A stretch of 64,000 nucleotides of DNA from Aplysia californica. Taxonomy: Eukaryota > Mollusca > Gastropoda > Aplysiida > Aplysiidae. A program made the position numbers and the translations under genes. The notes beneath the pieces were generated by a model that saw only the letters and a program-made list of their open reading frames with translations, was not told where the DNA came from and ran no database searches. Every line of letters starts with the position of its first letter. Within the stretch, counting starts at the first letter, position 1. Below are positions 53,383 to 64,000 of this stretch, piece by piece. The stretch is from contig NW_004797819.1 in NCBI RefSeq assembly GCF_000002075.1, forward strand, positions 24,823 through 88,822, in the 5' to 3' direction.

Positions 53383-56300
53383 GTAAGTTGTGTACGAGAT
53401 CCCGATTCTACGGTATGTGTAGTGAGTTATGAAGATGTTATGCTTTTATGCTCTCTTTATGAATGAAAGAGCTTTAGTTTATAAATGATTTCATATCTGT
53501 TTTAAAAATTGAAACAGAAAGCTTTTTCTCTGGGTATTGCTACGTAGCAAATGTACGGGAACTTTTTTGTTTGCAGTACTTTTGATATCAATTCTTCTTA
53601 TGAAATTTCTGACTCCCTTGATCCTCTATTTAAAAGAACACAATGTAAGTATGTTCCTGTTGAAACCCAGAGGGTAGGTGATTGGCGGGTGCTGTGGTGT
53701 GGATTGCTGCTTCTTCTTTCCTATGAAACATCTATCGTTCTTATCTCCCCTTTTTCTTTTTTAATGTTTGTTACTCTCTTGTAACACCTCTAATTTTCTG
53801 GCGCTCATATGACCTTATGCAGTTGCGAGCGCAGTAAAACCTGTACTAGAACTAAAAAACTGAAACTCAGAGGGTTTTATATTTTTTTCTCAAAGGCAAT
53901 AAGTTGCCCATCAAAATTGTAGCATTAATTTTTTATGAGTTTCACAAGCACTGAGTACCTGGTTTGGAAAATATTAAGTGCATTACTGAATGACTGAAAA
54001 ATTGTAGATAAATATTATTAACTAGCTGTTTAGAACAAAAAAAGATGAATATGAACATGAGTTCTACTTTATTGATCTCTTTGGGGAATTTGTTCTACTA
54101 TGGTGTACATAAACTCACAAATACATCATGATCAATATACGTAAATAATTTAGAAATGCACAAATAATGCACCAAAAACATAGGCAATGTACACATTGCT
54201 GGTTGCTACAGTGGAACACGGATTCAACGAGCTCGGATTCAACGAGAACTCGGATTCAACGAGATGAGATAGATTCTCCGTTTTTTTTTCTTCTTTAAAA
54301 TCAATAAAAATAACCCGGATTCAACGAGCACTTAAATCAGTGAGCTCATTTCCAGGGTGAACAGTCCCCGCAGACCTGGCTTCGCTCATTTTTCTTCCAG
54401 AACGAACTTTGTCTATTCCCGGAAACCATCCATTGCACCTGCATCGAGAACCATTATTAACTTTGCCGAATGCATGCGACCAATCAACAGCCTTTTTAAA
54501 TACCAACACAGTTGTTGTTGGCACGCACACATGTCTACTCTGGCGTGTGTCAGGGTCGGATGGGCAGCCTGCACACGTGTGGCTGTGTGTGTGTGTCGGG
54601 GAGGGGGGAGGGGCACTAGCGGTCCGGCATTGAACGTCGCAGATACAAACGCGTCACATTCTTTTTTTCCCCTCGGCAACTGATCATTATTACAGTAATA
54701 AGCTAGTCTTGACGTAGATCTACCTAATGAATTGTCTGCTGGTCTATGGAATCAAAAGTTGCTGTATGCTAGGCTCTACAGAGCAACACAACGTTTTGGT
54801 AAACAATCGAAATGACACTGGCGTGTGTATTTGAATGAATCGATTTTTTTTTTTTACACAGCTCATAATATGCAGGCATTTCAGACACTACTTATGATTT
54901 CCCTTTATACATTACTTGCTCAGTGCCTGTAATTATCTACACAAAACCTCGTGTTTGCTATAACGAACACTCGGATTCTACGAGACTTTTGGTCAGACAC
55001 GGCGACCTCGTTTGAATCCGAGTTCCACTGTATTGTGCAGTGCCCTGTTTTAAGCTAGGATTATCGTGTGTTGCTCAAGACACACCCCAAGTGACCACCC
55101 ACCAAAATGCCATGTCACCCACACACACTTGAATTTATGAGCCTGAGCTCACTCGCCAGCTTCGAAGATATTAAAGAGCGGATGCTCACGTTTTATAAAA
55201 CTTACCTCAATTCCGAAGTAGTTTAAGGATACACAGTGATCGAAACCTATATCTTTATTAATTCTTAAGGTCAAAATTATGAAAACCCGGCTCTATTATA
55301 ATCTTGGGAATAATGAACAGTACCTTTGTTTAAAATTTGTGGTCTGGAGAATCTCTGGTTTCTTCTATTAATGAAGCATAGGTCAACACCACCAAAAGTT
55401 TTGGTCTCTGCCTTTCTATTAATTCCTCTAAAATGTATTGCATTAAGTCAGGTAGACGTTGGGGATTTCCTTCTGCTTTCACAGGTCTAGTTGTGAACTT
55501 ATACTGGACTCAATTTTCAAAAGTGGAATAGGAAACCAGTTGCTCCATTCTGGAGTGTTTATAATGATACATAGCTATCAAAATATATGATTTTATAAAT
55601 TCTTAAGTTCAAGATCATGAAAATATGTCTGCATCATGCTCTTAGGAATATTGAATTCTACCTTTGTGTAAATTTTAAAGTCTGAAAAGTGTGTGGTTAC
55701 TTTTAAACTTATATAAAAAAAAAAGTAATACAAAGATTGGACTAGAACTGTATAATATATAATACAAAGATTGGGCCTCTAGAACTAAATAATATAGATA
55801 GCTATACATTTTATGACTTATTTTTTTATTTGTAAGATATTTTCTGCATGTGAGTTACTTGTGTTAATTAACAATTTCCCTTTCTTTTTCAGGGTCCAAT
55901 ACGGCCTGGTACATCAACAGGTATAAGATTTGACACTGTAAAAGAACTTCTTAATAAGGCATACTGCTAATAGGTCTGCTTTACGATTCTTTCTGCAAAG
56001 TTATATCATGATACAAACGTACTTTTGCTAGGGAAAACGTTGACATCAATGTGGATACTTTACTTAATAGCTATATTTCACAAACTTAATATTGTGATGG
56101 TTTCAGTAATATATCTTCAAAACATTCAGGTCTGCTTTTTATTTGTCATAATGTTTTGGGAGAAGATTATAAAAAAAAAAATTAAAATAGTGGTAACATT
56201 AAGTTCAGCTTTCTGGAACATGTAGCTACAGCATTAGTTGTATGACTTGGAATTATAATAATATAATGCACAGGAAAATGTTACATGTTTCTTCATCACA

Positions 56301-59300
56301 ATAACAAAAACCATGATGAACATCTTTTATAATCAATTGGTTAAGCTAATAGATAAAAGGGGAAACAAAGAAAGAGAATAAAAATTATTATGATACTGGA
56401 AGATCTAAACAATAACAGACGCGATTCAAAAATGGTTAGTTGGATATTTTTTTGATGAATCGAGATGTACTATTCTGTGTGAATGTGGATCTTATTTAGA
56501 CTGACTTGATTTGAGATATGTGCAACTGGCTGATATTGACCAAACTCTGTATTTTTTTTTTTCTTCGTCAGGCTGCTGCCACATCTTTTGCATCATCTCA
56601 CAATGAATATGCGGATGAGCTAATCAAGAGGCAGGCTGGTGAAATAGCTGATTTACGCAGAGAGCTCTCTCGATGTAGAGAGATTTATGAGCAGGAAGCA
56701 GCCGAGTGGGACAGAAAGTTTGCTGCAGTAGAAGCAGAGCATTTGGATGAAGTGAAAAGAAGAGAAAAAGAGAACAGGTTGAGAGAGGATGAATTTGAGC
56801 AGAGGGTAAGCCCAAGTGTTGTGTGTCTTTTGAACTATCTAAGATAGAATGGACAATCTTTGAGATTAAGGTCAGGAGGAAGATTTTGTTGGCTTTTCCA
56901 AGGTGATTGATACTTGGGAGTAGTTGGTTGAACAATATGTAAGTTCAGTATAGAGAACTGAATTGTAATTGATGTTTTGTAAAGATAGATTTGTTATCAA
57001 TGCTGTCAGGTTTCGAAGAGAACTGAATTGTAATTGATGTTTTGTGAAGATAGATTTGTTATCAATGCTGTCAGGTTTCGAAGAGAACTGAATTGTAATT
57101 GATGTTTTGTAAAGATAGATTTGTTATCAATGCTGTCAGGTTTCGAAGAGAACTGAATTGTAATTGATGTTTTGTAAAGATAGATTTGTTATCAATGCTG
57201 TCAGGTTTCGAAGTGGGGGACTTTGATTCCAATTTTGGGTGTAATATATTTATTTGACCTACAGTTCTTTGTTGTCATATCCTCAAGTAGATCTACCTAT
57301 AAGCCCAAACAATACACACAATGGCTCATAGATCTGTACTTCTGGCTTTTCAAGAGTTTGCAGTTTTGGGGAAGGATGCTATCTTTGTTTATGTTGACTT
57401 TGAAGATACCAGGAGTTGTAAAAAAAATGTTAAAGATGATATTATTGCAACGCATTACTTCTGATTTATCAGTCCAGCTCTCAGATGTTTTATGCAGGTA
57501 GCGTAAACACGGCACGAAAGCCAACTCGCTGCCTTCTGAACTCGTGGTTTCAGTGAAATTGGGGTAATTCACATTGCTGTTTCTTTGCTCTTTTGCTATA
57601 AAGCACCATATGCTGTACACTTTGAAAAATTCCAGCAACAATGGTGTAAGTTGTTTGTATATCCGAGTATTTGGAGCTGGAGAATCGCTGTCGAAAGGGA
57701 AGCCCCTTGCGGTCGGCCTGTAAAAAAATTGAGACCCATGCATTCAAATGCTTTGTGGAAAGATTGATGATTAAATACCATCTTTTCATTGGCAGAGAAC
57801 TAAAGAGTTTTGAAGTTTCCCGTTGTATATTTCTGGCCTTTGAAGTTTAAGAAGAAAACTTTTTAAAATAGCATCAAAATTTTCAAAGATAATTTTTATC
57901 TCGAAATATTAAACTGCGGGCTGAAAAGTGGTACCAGTAGAAAGTTCAGCTCATTTTCCATTAAAATAAAGTCATCGCCTTTGAATTATTATGCATCAAT
58001 TCTTCTGCGAAACTCTGAAAGCATGTGACCCCCCCCCCCCCCCCACACACACACACACACGGGGAGCACTCAGTATACTACAGTATAGAGCCGGCTCGGT
58101 CACAGTGGCGGCCGCCGTAACGCCGGCCGGGACAGTGCTTGGTGTTTTTGTCGAAAATTGATTTGCATTGATCTCACAGTCTTGAAAAAAAATCAGGCTC
58201 CATATCTATGTTATAGTGATTGTACTCTGTTAATATGGAGATTTTTGTTGCAAAATTCTCAGGAGACGTATGCCTTTCATATGAAACAGATACATTTGGC
58301 ATACAGCTACTTTGAAAATTTAGTTTGTGGTACCTTGTTTATGAAAAAGCTTGTCAATTAGAAACTTAAATATCAGTTCTATAATTTATCCTGTAGATAA
58401 CACGTGTCAGTGCTGAACTTCAGAGGACTATGGAAACAGCTGAGGAAGAAGAGTTGGCTCTGAAGGAGAGACTGGAGTCCACCCGGTCCGTGCTTGGGTC
58501 CCGAGTCAAGGAGCTAGAGGAAGAACTTGATGGTCTGAAGAGAGACAGCCACAGCTCTATCAGGAAGCTAGAGGCAGACATAAGGTGAGAAAGAATGAAA
58601 AGAGAATGTATAGGTAAACAAATCTTTGTGCTGAAAAGAAAGTGGGATTATATTTTAGAAAAGCTGTCTTTTCGTTGTTATTTTGACGAACTGGTTTATC
58701 GCTTAAAATAACAAGTTAGGTCAGTTGATATTTGACTACTGTCTGGAGTCTGTCTTTGAATATGCAACATTTTGGATTTTCACATTGTACTCTTATGGAT
58801 GATTATTGAATTAACTGATGTTAATCATGATAAAAGATAATATCAGTTGCAGTCAAGCTGGGTAATTTTCCAGATGACTAGTTCAAATCCCAAGTAGGAC
58901 TTAATTGAAATCCAGTTGTTTGGGGAGTTTTCATTCGAGGGTGTCCATCCATACTTTAAAAAATATTCCTTTAAATTCTGAGGTCTTGTCTTTCGATGTA
59001 TATTAGGCTTCTAAATCTGTACAATATTATCGTTTTAGTGGATAAAAAAAATTGTGAGCCTTAAAAATCTTGGTTTTGTGATCTGGACAAGGAAAGTTTC
59101 GTTATATTACTCACACATTTAACTTTTTCTCAAGGAATAAGGAACGGAGTGTAGAAGATCAGGAGCACCAGATCGCTAAGCTGAAGACATACATCGGGGA
59201 GGTTGAACAATCTCACAGACCAGTACAAGTGTGGAGAGCAGAGAAGGAGACAGTGGACAACAAACTCCGAATGGCAGAGGCAGAAAATCAGAAATTCCAA

Positions 59301-62300
59301 TCAGAACTCGAGCTGATGGGTGTGAGATTCAAAGCTTTGGAAAATATTTTATCAGTACAGGAGACAGAACTCAGTAAGGTAAAGCTGTTTGTAGGTATAT
59401 TGTAACATAAGAGCAATTATATATATATGTATATCGATGTTTAACACCTATCCTATTTATGTGTACATTCTCAAAGGAGAAAATAATTTTGAGGCAGAAC
59501 AATTAAATGTTGTATGCACTGAATACAGTTATGGTTGAACTTGCTCTAATGGCCACCTTTATAAGACAATCATTTGTACAAATGCCCATTTCCCAAGTCC
59601 TCTTTTTTGTATTTTTTACATCATTGTGACACAGTATAAGTTGGCCGCCTGTCTAAGATGGCAACTTCCCCCCCATTTTTCCCCAATGATGGGTGGCCAT
59701 TTGAGATAGTATCAATTGTATTTGAAGTGTTGTCCATGATATGTTCCCCTCTTTTTTTTTTACCTTTAACGGGCCTTGTCAAGAGATGTCGTATTTGATA
59801 AAAGTTACGGTTAATCTGAATATTGCCATCTTTGGTACTGTATATTCATCAGTCCCATGGTACTTGCAGAATGATCTTTCAAGCGAGTCTGTGAAGGAAG
59901 TTGATAGATAGAAAAATATATTTTCTTGCAAATGATGCTTGTTATTAAGAGTATGTAATGCCATTGGTGCTTGCATATTTCTTTTATTTTTTGACTGTTA
60001 TATTTTATGTGCACTAAGTACTTGCATGTTGGAATCAAGACAAGGAAGGAAGAAAAAAACTCATTACTTTACATTATTGCTTTCTATAATTTTTATTGTC
60101 GAAATGTTTCTGTGACAGGCCAAAAGCAAACACAGTGGAAAAGACAAGCAGTATGAGGAGGTGCTAACAGGGTATGGTTTGTTTCTCACTTTTCACTTTT
60201 AAAAAATAATGTTGATTCTGAACTGAGAGGAAAAAATCTTTACATATTTTGCCTTTAAGTTCAATGGTTTATAATAAGAAAGATTTCTGTACAGGTAACA
60301 ACATTCTTGTGGTCTTATTTTTAAAATAGGCAACATTTTAGAAAGTAAGAATTAACCTTCCTAGTCTTGCTAACAAATACCTGGTATTGTCAGGGAAAAT
60401 TATATGGTTTCACCATAGTATATTGGGAAATGTTTGGAATAGGCAAACCAAGCAGTCAAAGGTCATAAACCTATACATTTTCAGGGAGTAGAATGTAAAT
60501 ATAGCAAGTTGAGCTCATTTGTGAAAGAGTTTGACAATATCTAAAAGGTGATAAAAGGAATCATATTAGTGACTAAAATTAAGACCGATTAACTTGACTG
60601 TGATGCCACAGAATGAACTTTCATCGGATTAAATGGGTTGTTGATACTACCAAGGTTAAGAATAGAGACTTTTTAGATCTTGACCTGAATTTTGTTAGCT
60701 ATAATTAATTATACTTTTGAATAAAGTGGTTTGCTTTCAGAAACATTTTGCTAATGAAGTGCTTATTGTTGTCTAGAAAAAGAAAGATGCTTTGTGTTAT
60801 GGTATACCTTTTGTTGATTTGTATTTTTAGAATATCAGAAGAGCATGATATACTTTTATACAGTAAAAAACTGCACTGTACTTTTGTTCATAATTTCCCC
60901 TTGTATTGAAAAGTACGATTATTAAAAAGTAATGAAGGCATTTTTTTGTTTGACCAGATGGAGAAGGAAGGTGTACTCACTTCTTGTGCAGCAAAAGTCT
61001 TCAGATATTGTGAGCCGAAATGATGTCAACAACCTCAAACAAAGGGTAAGTAATGAGGGATGAAGACTACATGTGGAAAAGGGCAGTGGTCACATATCGA
61101 GAAGAAGAAGAAGAGCTCCTAATTTACGGAACAAAAACCCGGGCAGGCACAGCTGATCAACCAAAAGTGAAGATTTGTGATCACTGAACTACCCATTGTG
61201 TAATAGATCAACCATTTTCGTGAATGTAATCACATGTGTGTTGTAAGTCTCGATTAAATCGTACAATGTTTGCTCTTTTGGGATCACATTGAGGTGTGTT
61301 TTTTTCCCCCAAACATTGCACTCACATCTGAGCTCTGAACCTTAACTTACATCGCACGCTGGGTGGGTAGGGCCTACTACAAGTTCGCTCCAGGCAGGAT
61401 CACATCGAACTGTGAACTCTTCCCAGATGATTACAGCAGTTGTCTCTACTCCAGAAATTGCGAGGCAGACTGAATTCTAATTGGTGTGGTCACAACATAA
61501 TGGTGCATAACGACAAAGGCAAAGGAACTCTGTCAGAGATGCAAAGCTATAAATTTTGGTAAAGGGGAGGAACAACTAGATAAGCATAGATCTTGAGACT
61601 CATGATAGGATAATACGTGAAAATGGCATGTCTCATGCCATTGTGATTGGTCATCAAGGTTGACCACGCTTTGCTCATCATATCATAAACCCATCCATGG
61701 GTTATGTCAGTTCATTATAAAGTGAAGGGAGACCATTTTACCGGTTGTGGGCCTGGACACGGTCCCCGTGGATTTTAATTGGTGCGTCGGCTAAGATCCC
61801 GTTCATCTAAGATCCCACATATTTTCCTCACTCCCAAGCACTGGGATCTAGGTTAGAGACTACTGTATTGATATCCTAGTTCAGGGATCATGATGAACAT
61901 CTCATACTCTTTTGCTGTGACAATGCCTTGATTTGAAGAATTTGGATTTGATTTCTGCTTTTCTTGCAGACTCGAATAATAGCACATGATTTTTTTCAAG
62001 AAGTTTCTTGTTTATTTGTTCAGTTCCATACAGCTAAACCTGTCTTAGTGGTCACCTCTCTATAGTGGTCATTCATATTAACAGCCACTGTTGCGTGACA
62101 TCCTTGCATTTTTCCTATATTTCTAACCTGTCCAAAGCAGTCCCTGTTCTATTTGGCCGCAATCAATTATTTTTGTGGCAAGTCAGCCTCAGAACTTGCT
62201 CATAGGGGTCACGTGCTACAAATTTTTTCCTCCAATCCGTCCTCAGACTGAGTGTAAATATTCAATCTTGGCAAAGAAGCATATACCTCTATATATCGTG

Positions 62301-63169
62301 GCTGTCATGATAAGATTGGATGAGTGATTTTGAGTAAACTTTTCAGAGAAGGAAAAAACTGATTTATTTAAAGGAGTTATCTGATTTTTGTACTGTTAAA
62401 AATAATCCACTTTTGATTGTTTATTTGAATATAAATTTTTAACCAGCATATGAAACATGCTTTGTAGAATATGTTTTGCAAAAATAAAAAGAAGCAAAAT
62501 AGAAAATTTTATAGCTATCCGATCTTATCACGATGGTGACTATATATATATATATTAATATATATATATATGTGTGTGTGTGTGTGTATTACATATATAT
62601 GGACTTTCATAATCAAGCATAAAGACAAAAATCAGATCCAAGCAGTGATTCATTTTAAGGTAGAATTAATTTGTTTCTTTAACCTTTATTTTCAGAGGGG
62701 GTAAACCCACCATGCCAGGGCCTCCTTTTGGTACGAAATCTAAAAGTGATATATACATCACTAGATTTGTCATTGAATCAAAACGAGTGAACCTATTTTG
62801 ATAGTCCTTCATGTAATGAAAGAGGTCCCGATAAAAGAGCCCTGTTTTTGGTACAAATTTGATGTCAAAGTCATCTAAAAGGAATGTGCCCAAGCTGCTG
62901 CCAGAGGCTCTCAGGCATAGCAGTTCCGACCGTAAGCTTCTGGAAGTGGCTTGCCAGAGATAATGAATAGTCAAGCTCATGATGAGCACAATCCTCTGTA
63001 TGTGGAAGTTGTACGATTTGTGGTTCATTTGTGGGTGTGTCTGCATTTATGTTCTCAGATAAAAGATCTAGAGGATCAGCTGATGTCGAGTGAGGCCAAG
63101 TCAGACATGTTACAGCATTCACTCAAGGACAAGTCTGCACAGTTACAAATTGAGCTGAATAATAAACAG
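53247..63169 (+). CDS. CCHCR1: Coiled-coil alpha-helical rod protein 1-like (CCHCR1), 5' part missing, continues past right edge
   Basis: Exons 53247-53382, 55893-55920, 56572-56805, 58397-58584, 59135-59378, 60119-60171, 60958-61045 and 63059-63169; 1,082 nt, about 360 aa, with consistent phases (1,2,0,0,2,0,2,0). The product is almost all heptad-rich coiled coil: IQELREQNDQLK, IADLRRELSRCREIYEQEAA, LGSRVKELEEELDGLKRDSH, KLKTYIGEVEQS. The segment GWRRKVYSLLVQQKSSDIVS and DMLQHSLKDKSAQLQIEL aligns well with the WREKVFALMVQL and ILQRSLQDKAAEVEVE region of vertebrate CCHCR1, and LENILSVQETELSK with THILALQEEELTRK. In vertebrates CCHCR1 is a centrosome and P-body protein. No start codon for the gene is visible, and the 5' exon(s) must lie left of 53247. 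Confidence 0.9.
53686..53855 (+). mobile_element. SINE family B copy
   Basis: GGTGATTGGCGGGTGCTGTG, then CCTATGAAACATCTATCGTT, TTGTTACTCTCTTGTAACAC, TTTCTGGCGCTCATATGACC, TTATGCAGTTGCGAGCG and AGTAAAACC. Same head and tail as copies at 18817 and 63703. It has no obvious tRNA-type A/B boxes. Confidence 0.75.
54209..55030. mobile_element. TA-flanked Tigger/pogo-like non-autonomous element, copy 2
   Basis: Begins CAGTGGAACACGGATTCAAC and ends GAATCCGAGTTCCACTG with TA on both sides (54207-54208, 55031-55032). Internally close to the element at 48054, with matching CTGATCATTATTACA, GGTCTATGGAATCAAAAGTT and TTTGCTATAACGAACACTCG. 822 bp, non-coding. Confidence 0.85.
55893..55920 (+). CDS. CCHCR1: CCHCR1-like 28-nt microexon
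   Basis: Acceptor TTTCTTTTTCAG at 55892, donor CAACAG/GTATAA. It adds VQYGLVHQQ and takes the frame from phase 2 to phase 0, which is exactly what joins its neighbours; skipping it would shift the frame. Confidence 0.72.
55921..56571 (+). other. CCHCR1-like intron
   Basis: A/T-rich, no repeat or exon recognised beyond T-rich sequence before the acceptor. Confidence 0.5.
56572..56805 (+). CDS. CCHCR1: CCHCR1-like exon
   Basis: Acceptor TTTTTTCTTCGTCAG, donor CAGAGG/GTAAGC. 78 codons of coiled coil: EYADELIKRQAGEIADLRRE and AAEWDRKFAAVEAEHLDEVK. Phase 0 both ends. Confidence 0.92.
56806..58396 (+). other. CCHCR1-like intron
   Basis: Holds a 65-bp tandem array (56952-57213), a C-run and CA microsatellite (58029-58060) and a short GC-rich stretch (58085-58135, GGCGGCCGCCGTAACGCCGG). 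Minus-strand frames at 57297-57790 are chance. Confidence 0.5.
56952..57213. repeat. 65-bp tandem repeat, four copies
   Basis: The unit AGAGAACTGAATTGTAATTG through TTATCAATGCTGTCAGGTTTCGA starts at 56952, 57017, 57082 and 57147. Nearly identical copies (one A/G difference in TTTTGTAAAG), so recent. Confidence 0.95.
58397..58584 (+). CDS. CCHCR1: CCHCR1-like exon
   Basis: Acceptor TTATCCTGTAG, donor ATAAG/GTGAGA. ITRVSAELQRTMETAEEEEL then RSVLGSRVKELEEELDGLKR; phase 0 to phase 2. Confidence 0.92.
59135..59378 (+). CDS. CCHCR1: CCHCR1-like exon
   Basis: Acceptor TTTTTCTCAAG, donor AGTAAG/GTAAAG. DQEHQIAKLKTYIGEVEQSH then FKALENILSVQETELSK, matching the LRKYVGEQV and LTHILALQEEELTRK block of human CCHCR1. 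Confidence 0.93.
59525..59729. mobile_element. Small TA-flanked MITE-like element
   Basis: Left TACAGTTATGGTTGAACTTG then TCTAATGGCCACC; right, inverted, TACAATTGATACTATCTCAA then ATGGCCACC. Similar wording (AACCTGTCTTAGTGGTCACC) occurs at 62033. About 205 bp, imperfect termini. Confidence 0.45.
60119..60171 (+). CDS. CCHCR1: CCHCR1-like exon
   Basis: 53 nt, acceptor TTTCTGTGACAG, donor ACAGG/GTATGG (the alternative one base earlier would break the frame). AKSKHSGKDKQYEEVLTG; ends phase 2. Confidence 0.88.
60958..61045 (+). CDS. CCHCR1: CCHCR1-like exon with family signature
   Basis: Acceptor TTGTTTGACCAG, donor AAAGG/GTAAGT. WRRKVYSLLVQQKSSDIVSR then NDVNNLKQR; the W-R-x-K-V-[FY]-x-L-[ML]-V-Q signature is the best single match to CCHCR1. 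Confidence 0.93.
62030..62215. mobile_element. MITE-like end, related to 59525
   Basis: Begins TACAGCTAAACCTGTCTTAG then TGGTCACCTCTCTATAGTGG; GTCACC/GGCC words follow, but a clean right terminus is absent. Probably a decayed copy. Confidence 0.35.
62540..62590. repeat. (TA)n and (TG)n microsatellite
   Basis: ATATATATATATATTAATAT then ATATATATGTGTGTGTGTGT. Confidence 0.9.
63059..63169 (+). CDS. CCHCR1: CCHCR1-like exon, last in window
   Basis: Acceptor TTATGTTCTCAG, donor AAACAG/GTGAAG. IKDLEDQLMSSEAKSDMLQH then SLKDKSAQLQIELNNKQ; phase 0 both ends, and the gene continues beyond 64000. Confidence 0.92.
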
Positions 63170-64000
63170 GTGAAGGAATTTCTGTTGCTGGCAGATTGTT
63201 GAAAGATGACACTGTTGACGGGTTTTTTACCTCTCACTTTAAAAGTGAAGTCATACTTTGTAATGGCTCTAGGAGCAGGCACAGATCTTTTTATAGAGAT
63301 GGTTTGCAAAACTCTGATCAAACGAAAAAGAATAGTATTTGGAAATGTCTTGTTGAGGTAGGGAAATTTCTTTCTTAGTCTTGGCTATTGTATGTCCCTC
63401 CAAACGATATCTTTAGATAGTTTGTTATAATGTAAATTTAGCTTCAAAGATAATTTTGCAAGTTCCTCAAAACAACTGTATCTGTATCACATTATGGTAA
63501 TTTGAACAAAAGTAGATAGTGTCAGTTCAAATACTTAAAATTTTACATGGTTTGAATACTGTTTACTGCACGAATACAGTTTTAAAAATGTTTTGATGGT
63601 TAAAAAGAAGGATGTCTTGCGTTCAGCCTGTGCACCCCCTGGGGCTTTGTCACAATAATTATTCTTTATTCCTTCCAATTGATATTGAAGTTTGGTGTTT
63701 AGGTGGTTAGCGGGTGCTGTGATGTGGCTTCCTGCTTCTTTTCTATCAAACATTTGTCGTCCTTTTCTCTCCTTCCCCCTTTTCTTTGTATAATACTCTT
63801 TAGTAACACCTCTGATCTTCTGCACTTAATGACCTCTTTGTGTTGCAAATGCGCTGAAACTTTTACTAAATCTAAACTTAAGAAGTTCTGTAACTCTCTT
63901 TCCTGTTGTAGATGGAACAGACACTGGCTAGTGGGTTCCTTTTCTTAAACACCCTATATATTGTTGTTAGAAGGATGGCAGACTTGGAATTCATACTGTC
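63170..64000 (+). other. CCHCR1-like intron running to window edge
   Basis: Contains a family-B SINE (63703-63872). No exon could be supported after 63169 inside the window; a possible acceptor-like CCTGTTGTAG at 63911 (then ATGGAACAGACACTGGCTAG) gives an open frame in phase 0 only up to an early stop, so it was not called. Confidence 0.45.
63703..63872 (+). mobile_element. SINE family B copy, diverged tail
   Basis: GGTGGTTAGCGGGTGCTGTG, AAACATTTGTCGTCCTTTTC, TTTAGTAACACCTCTGATCT, CTGCACTTAATGACCTCTTT, then GTTGCAAATGCGCTGAAAC. The tail retains ATGACCT...GTTGC but is decayed. Confidence 0.65.

Larger units (their letters stand above)
53383..55892 (+). other. CCHCR1-like intron
   Basis: Contains a family-B SINE (53686-53855) and the second Tigger-like element (54209-55030). 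55040-55890 is A/T-rich; the phrase CTTTATTAATTCTTAAGGTC with GATCATGAAAAT-type continuation occurs at 55252 and again diverged at 55590, perhaps an old duplication of about 340 bp. Confidence 0.55.
58585..60118 (+). other. CCHCR1-like introns around exon 59135
   Basis: Two introns of about 550 and 740 bp. The second contains a small MITE-like element (59525-59729). No further exon required by the phases. Confidence 0.5.
60172..63058 (+). other. CCHCR1-like introns around exon 60958
   Basis: A/T-rich introns. 61360-61740 is unassigned; 61745-61870 contains a possible transposon end (CTAAGATCCC repeated, then GATCTAGGTTAGAGACTACT). 62030-62215 holds a MITE-like piece; 62540-62590 a TA then TG microsatellite. 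Confidence 0.45.

Noticed and set aside
54321-54683. Open frames on both strands within 54209-55030 and likewise 47771-48641
   Set aside because: They recur in each copy of the Tigger-like element because of its G-rich GT-rich interior; not genes.

Overview
This is a eukaryotic, invertebrate-type window: AT-rich, intron-rich, with GT-AG introns and many short interspersed and DNA-transposon-derived repeats. The gene content, tRNA-headed SINEs and Jockey/RTE/CR1-like LINE debris fit a lophotrochozoan, most likely a mollusc; that placement is inference and no single marker proves it.

Three host genes can be reconstructed exon by exon, and every intron phase agrees. (1) Plus strand, 1103-19804: the 3' part of a very large, mostly disordered, acidic Ser/Glu/Asp-rich protein. 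Seven exons encode 3,209 residues in the window, and one exon alone carries about 2,323 codons. I do not recognise the family. It contains about nine degenerate copies of a [S/A/T]-S-P-[V/I/L]-[D/E]-x-[Y/F] motif. (2) Minus strand, 41601-27743: a complete seven-exon gene for ADP-dependent glucokinase (ADPGK), 475 aa, with the C-terminal GxGD catalytic motif. (3) Plus strand, 53247 to beyond the right edge: the first eight recognisable exons of a CCHCR1-like coiled-coil protein, including a 28-nt exon.

The rest is introns and intergenic DNA rich in transposable-element remains. There are two SINE families with different bodies but the same 3' tail; 3' pieces of several LINEs; TA-flanked pogo/Tigger-like non-autonomous elements (48054-48866 and 54209-55030, plus a related 17675-18474); a TTAA-flanked 710-bp element (87-796); a pair of inverted MITE copies (23675-24046 and 25714-26125); a 14-bp-TIR element (30693-31555); and a notable 2,434-bp element (43867-46300) with 21-bp terminal inverted repeats, a 4-bp TTCT target duplication and two tandem ~0.55-kb units studded with a GTTCATAAC...TATGACA motif. 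Two short ATG-started open frames between ADPGK and CCHCR1 (42543 and 47640) may be first exons of other genes; the second resembles the start of a ZSWIM3/FAR1-like protein and is cut by a transposon fragment.

The three genes do not form an obvious functional unit: one is sugar phosphorylation in the ER, one a centrosomal or P-body rod protein, and one is unknown. I found no rRNA, no CRISPR, no convincing intact tRNA gene and no capsid- or envelope-bearing element.
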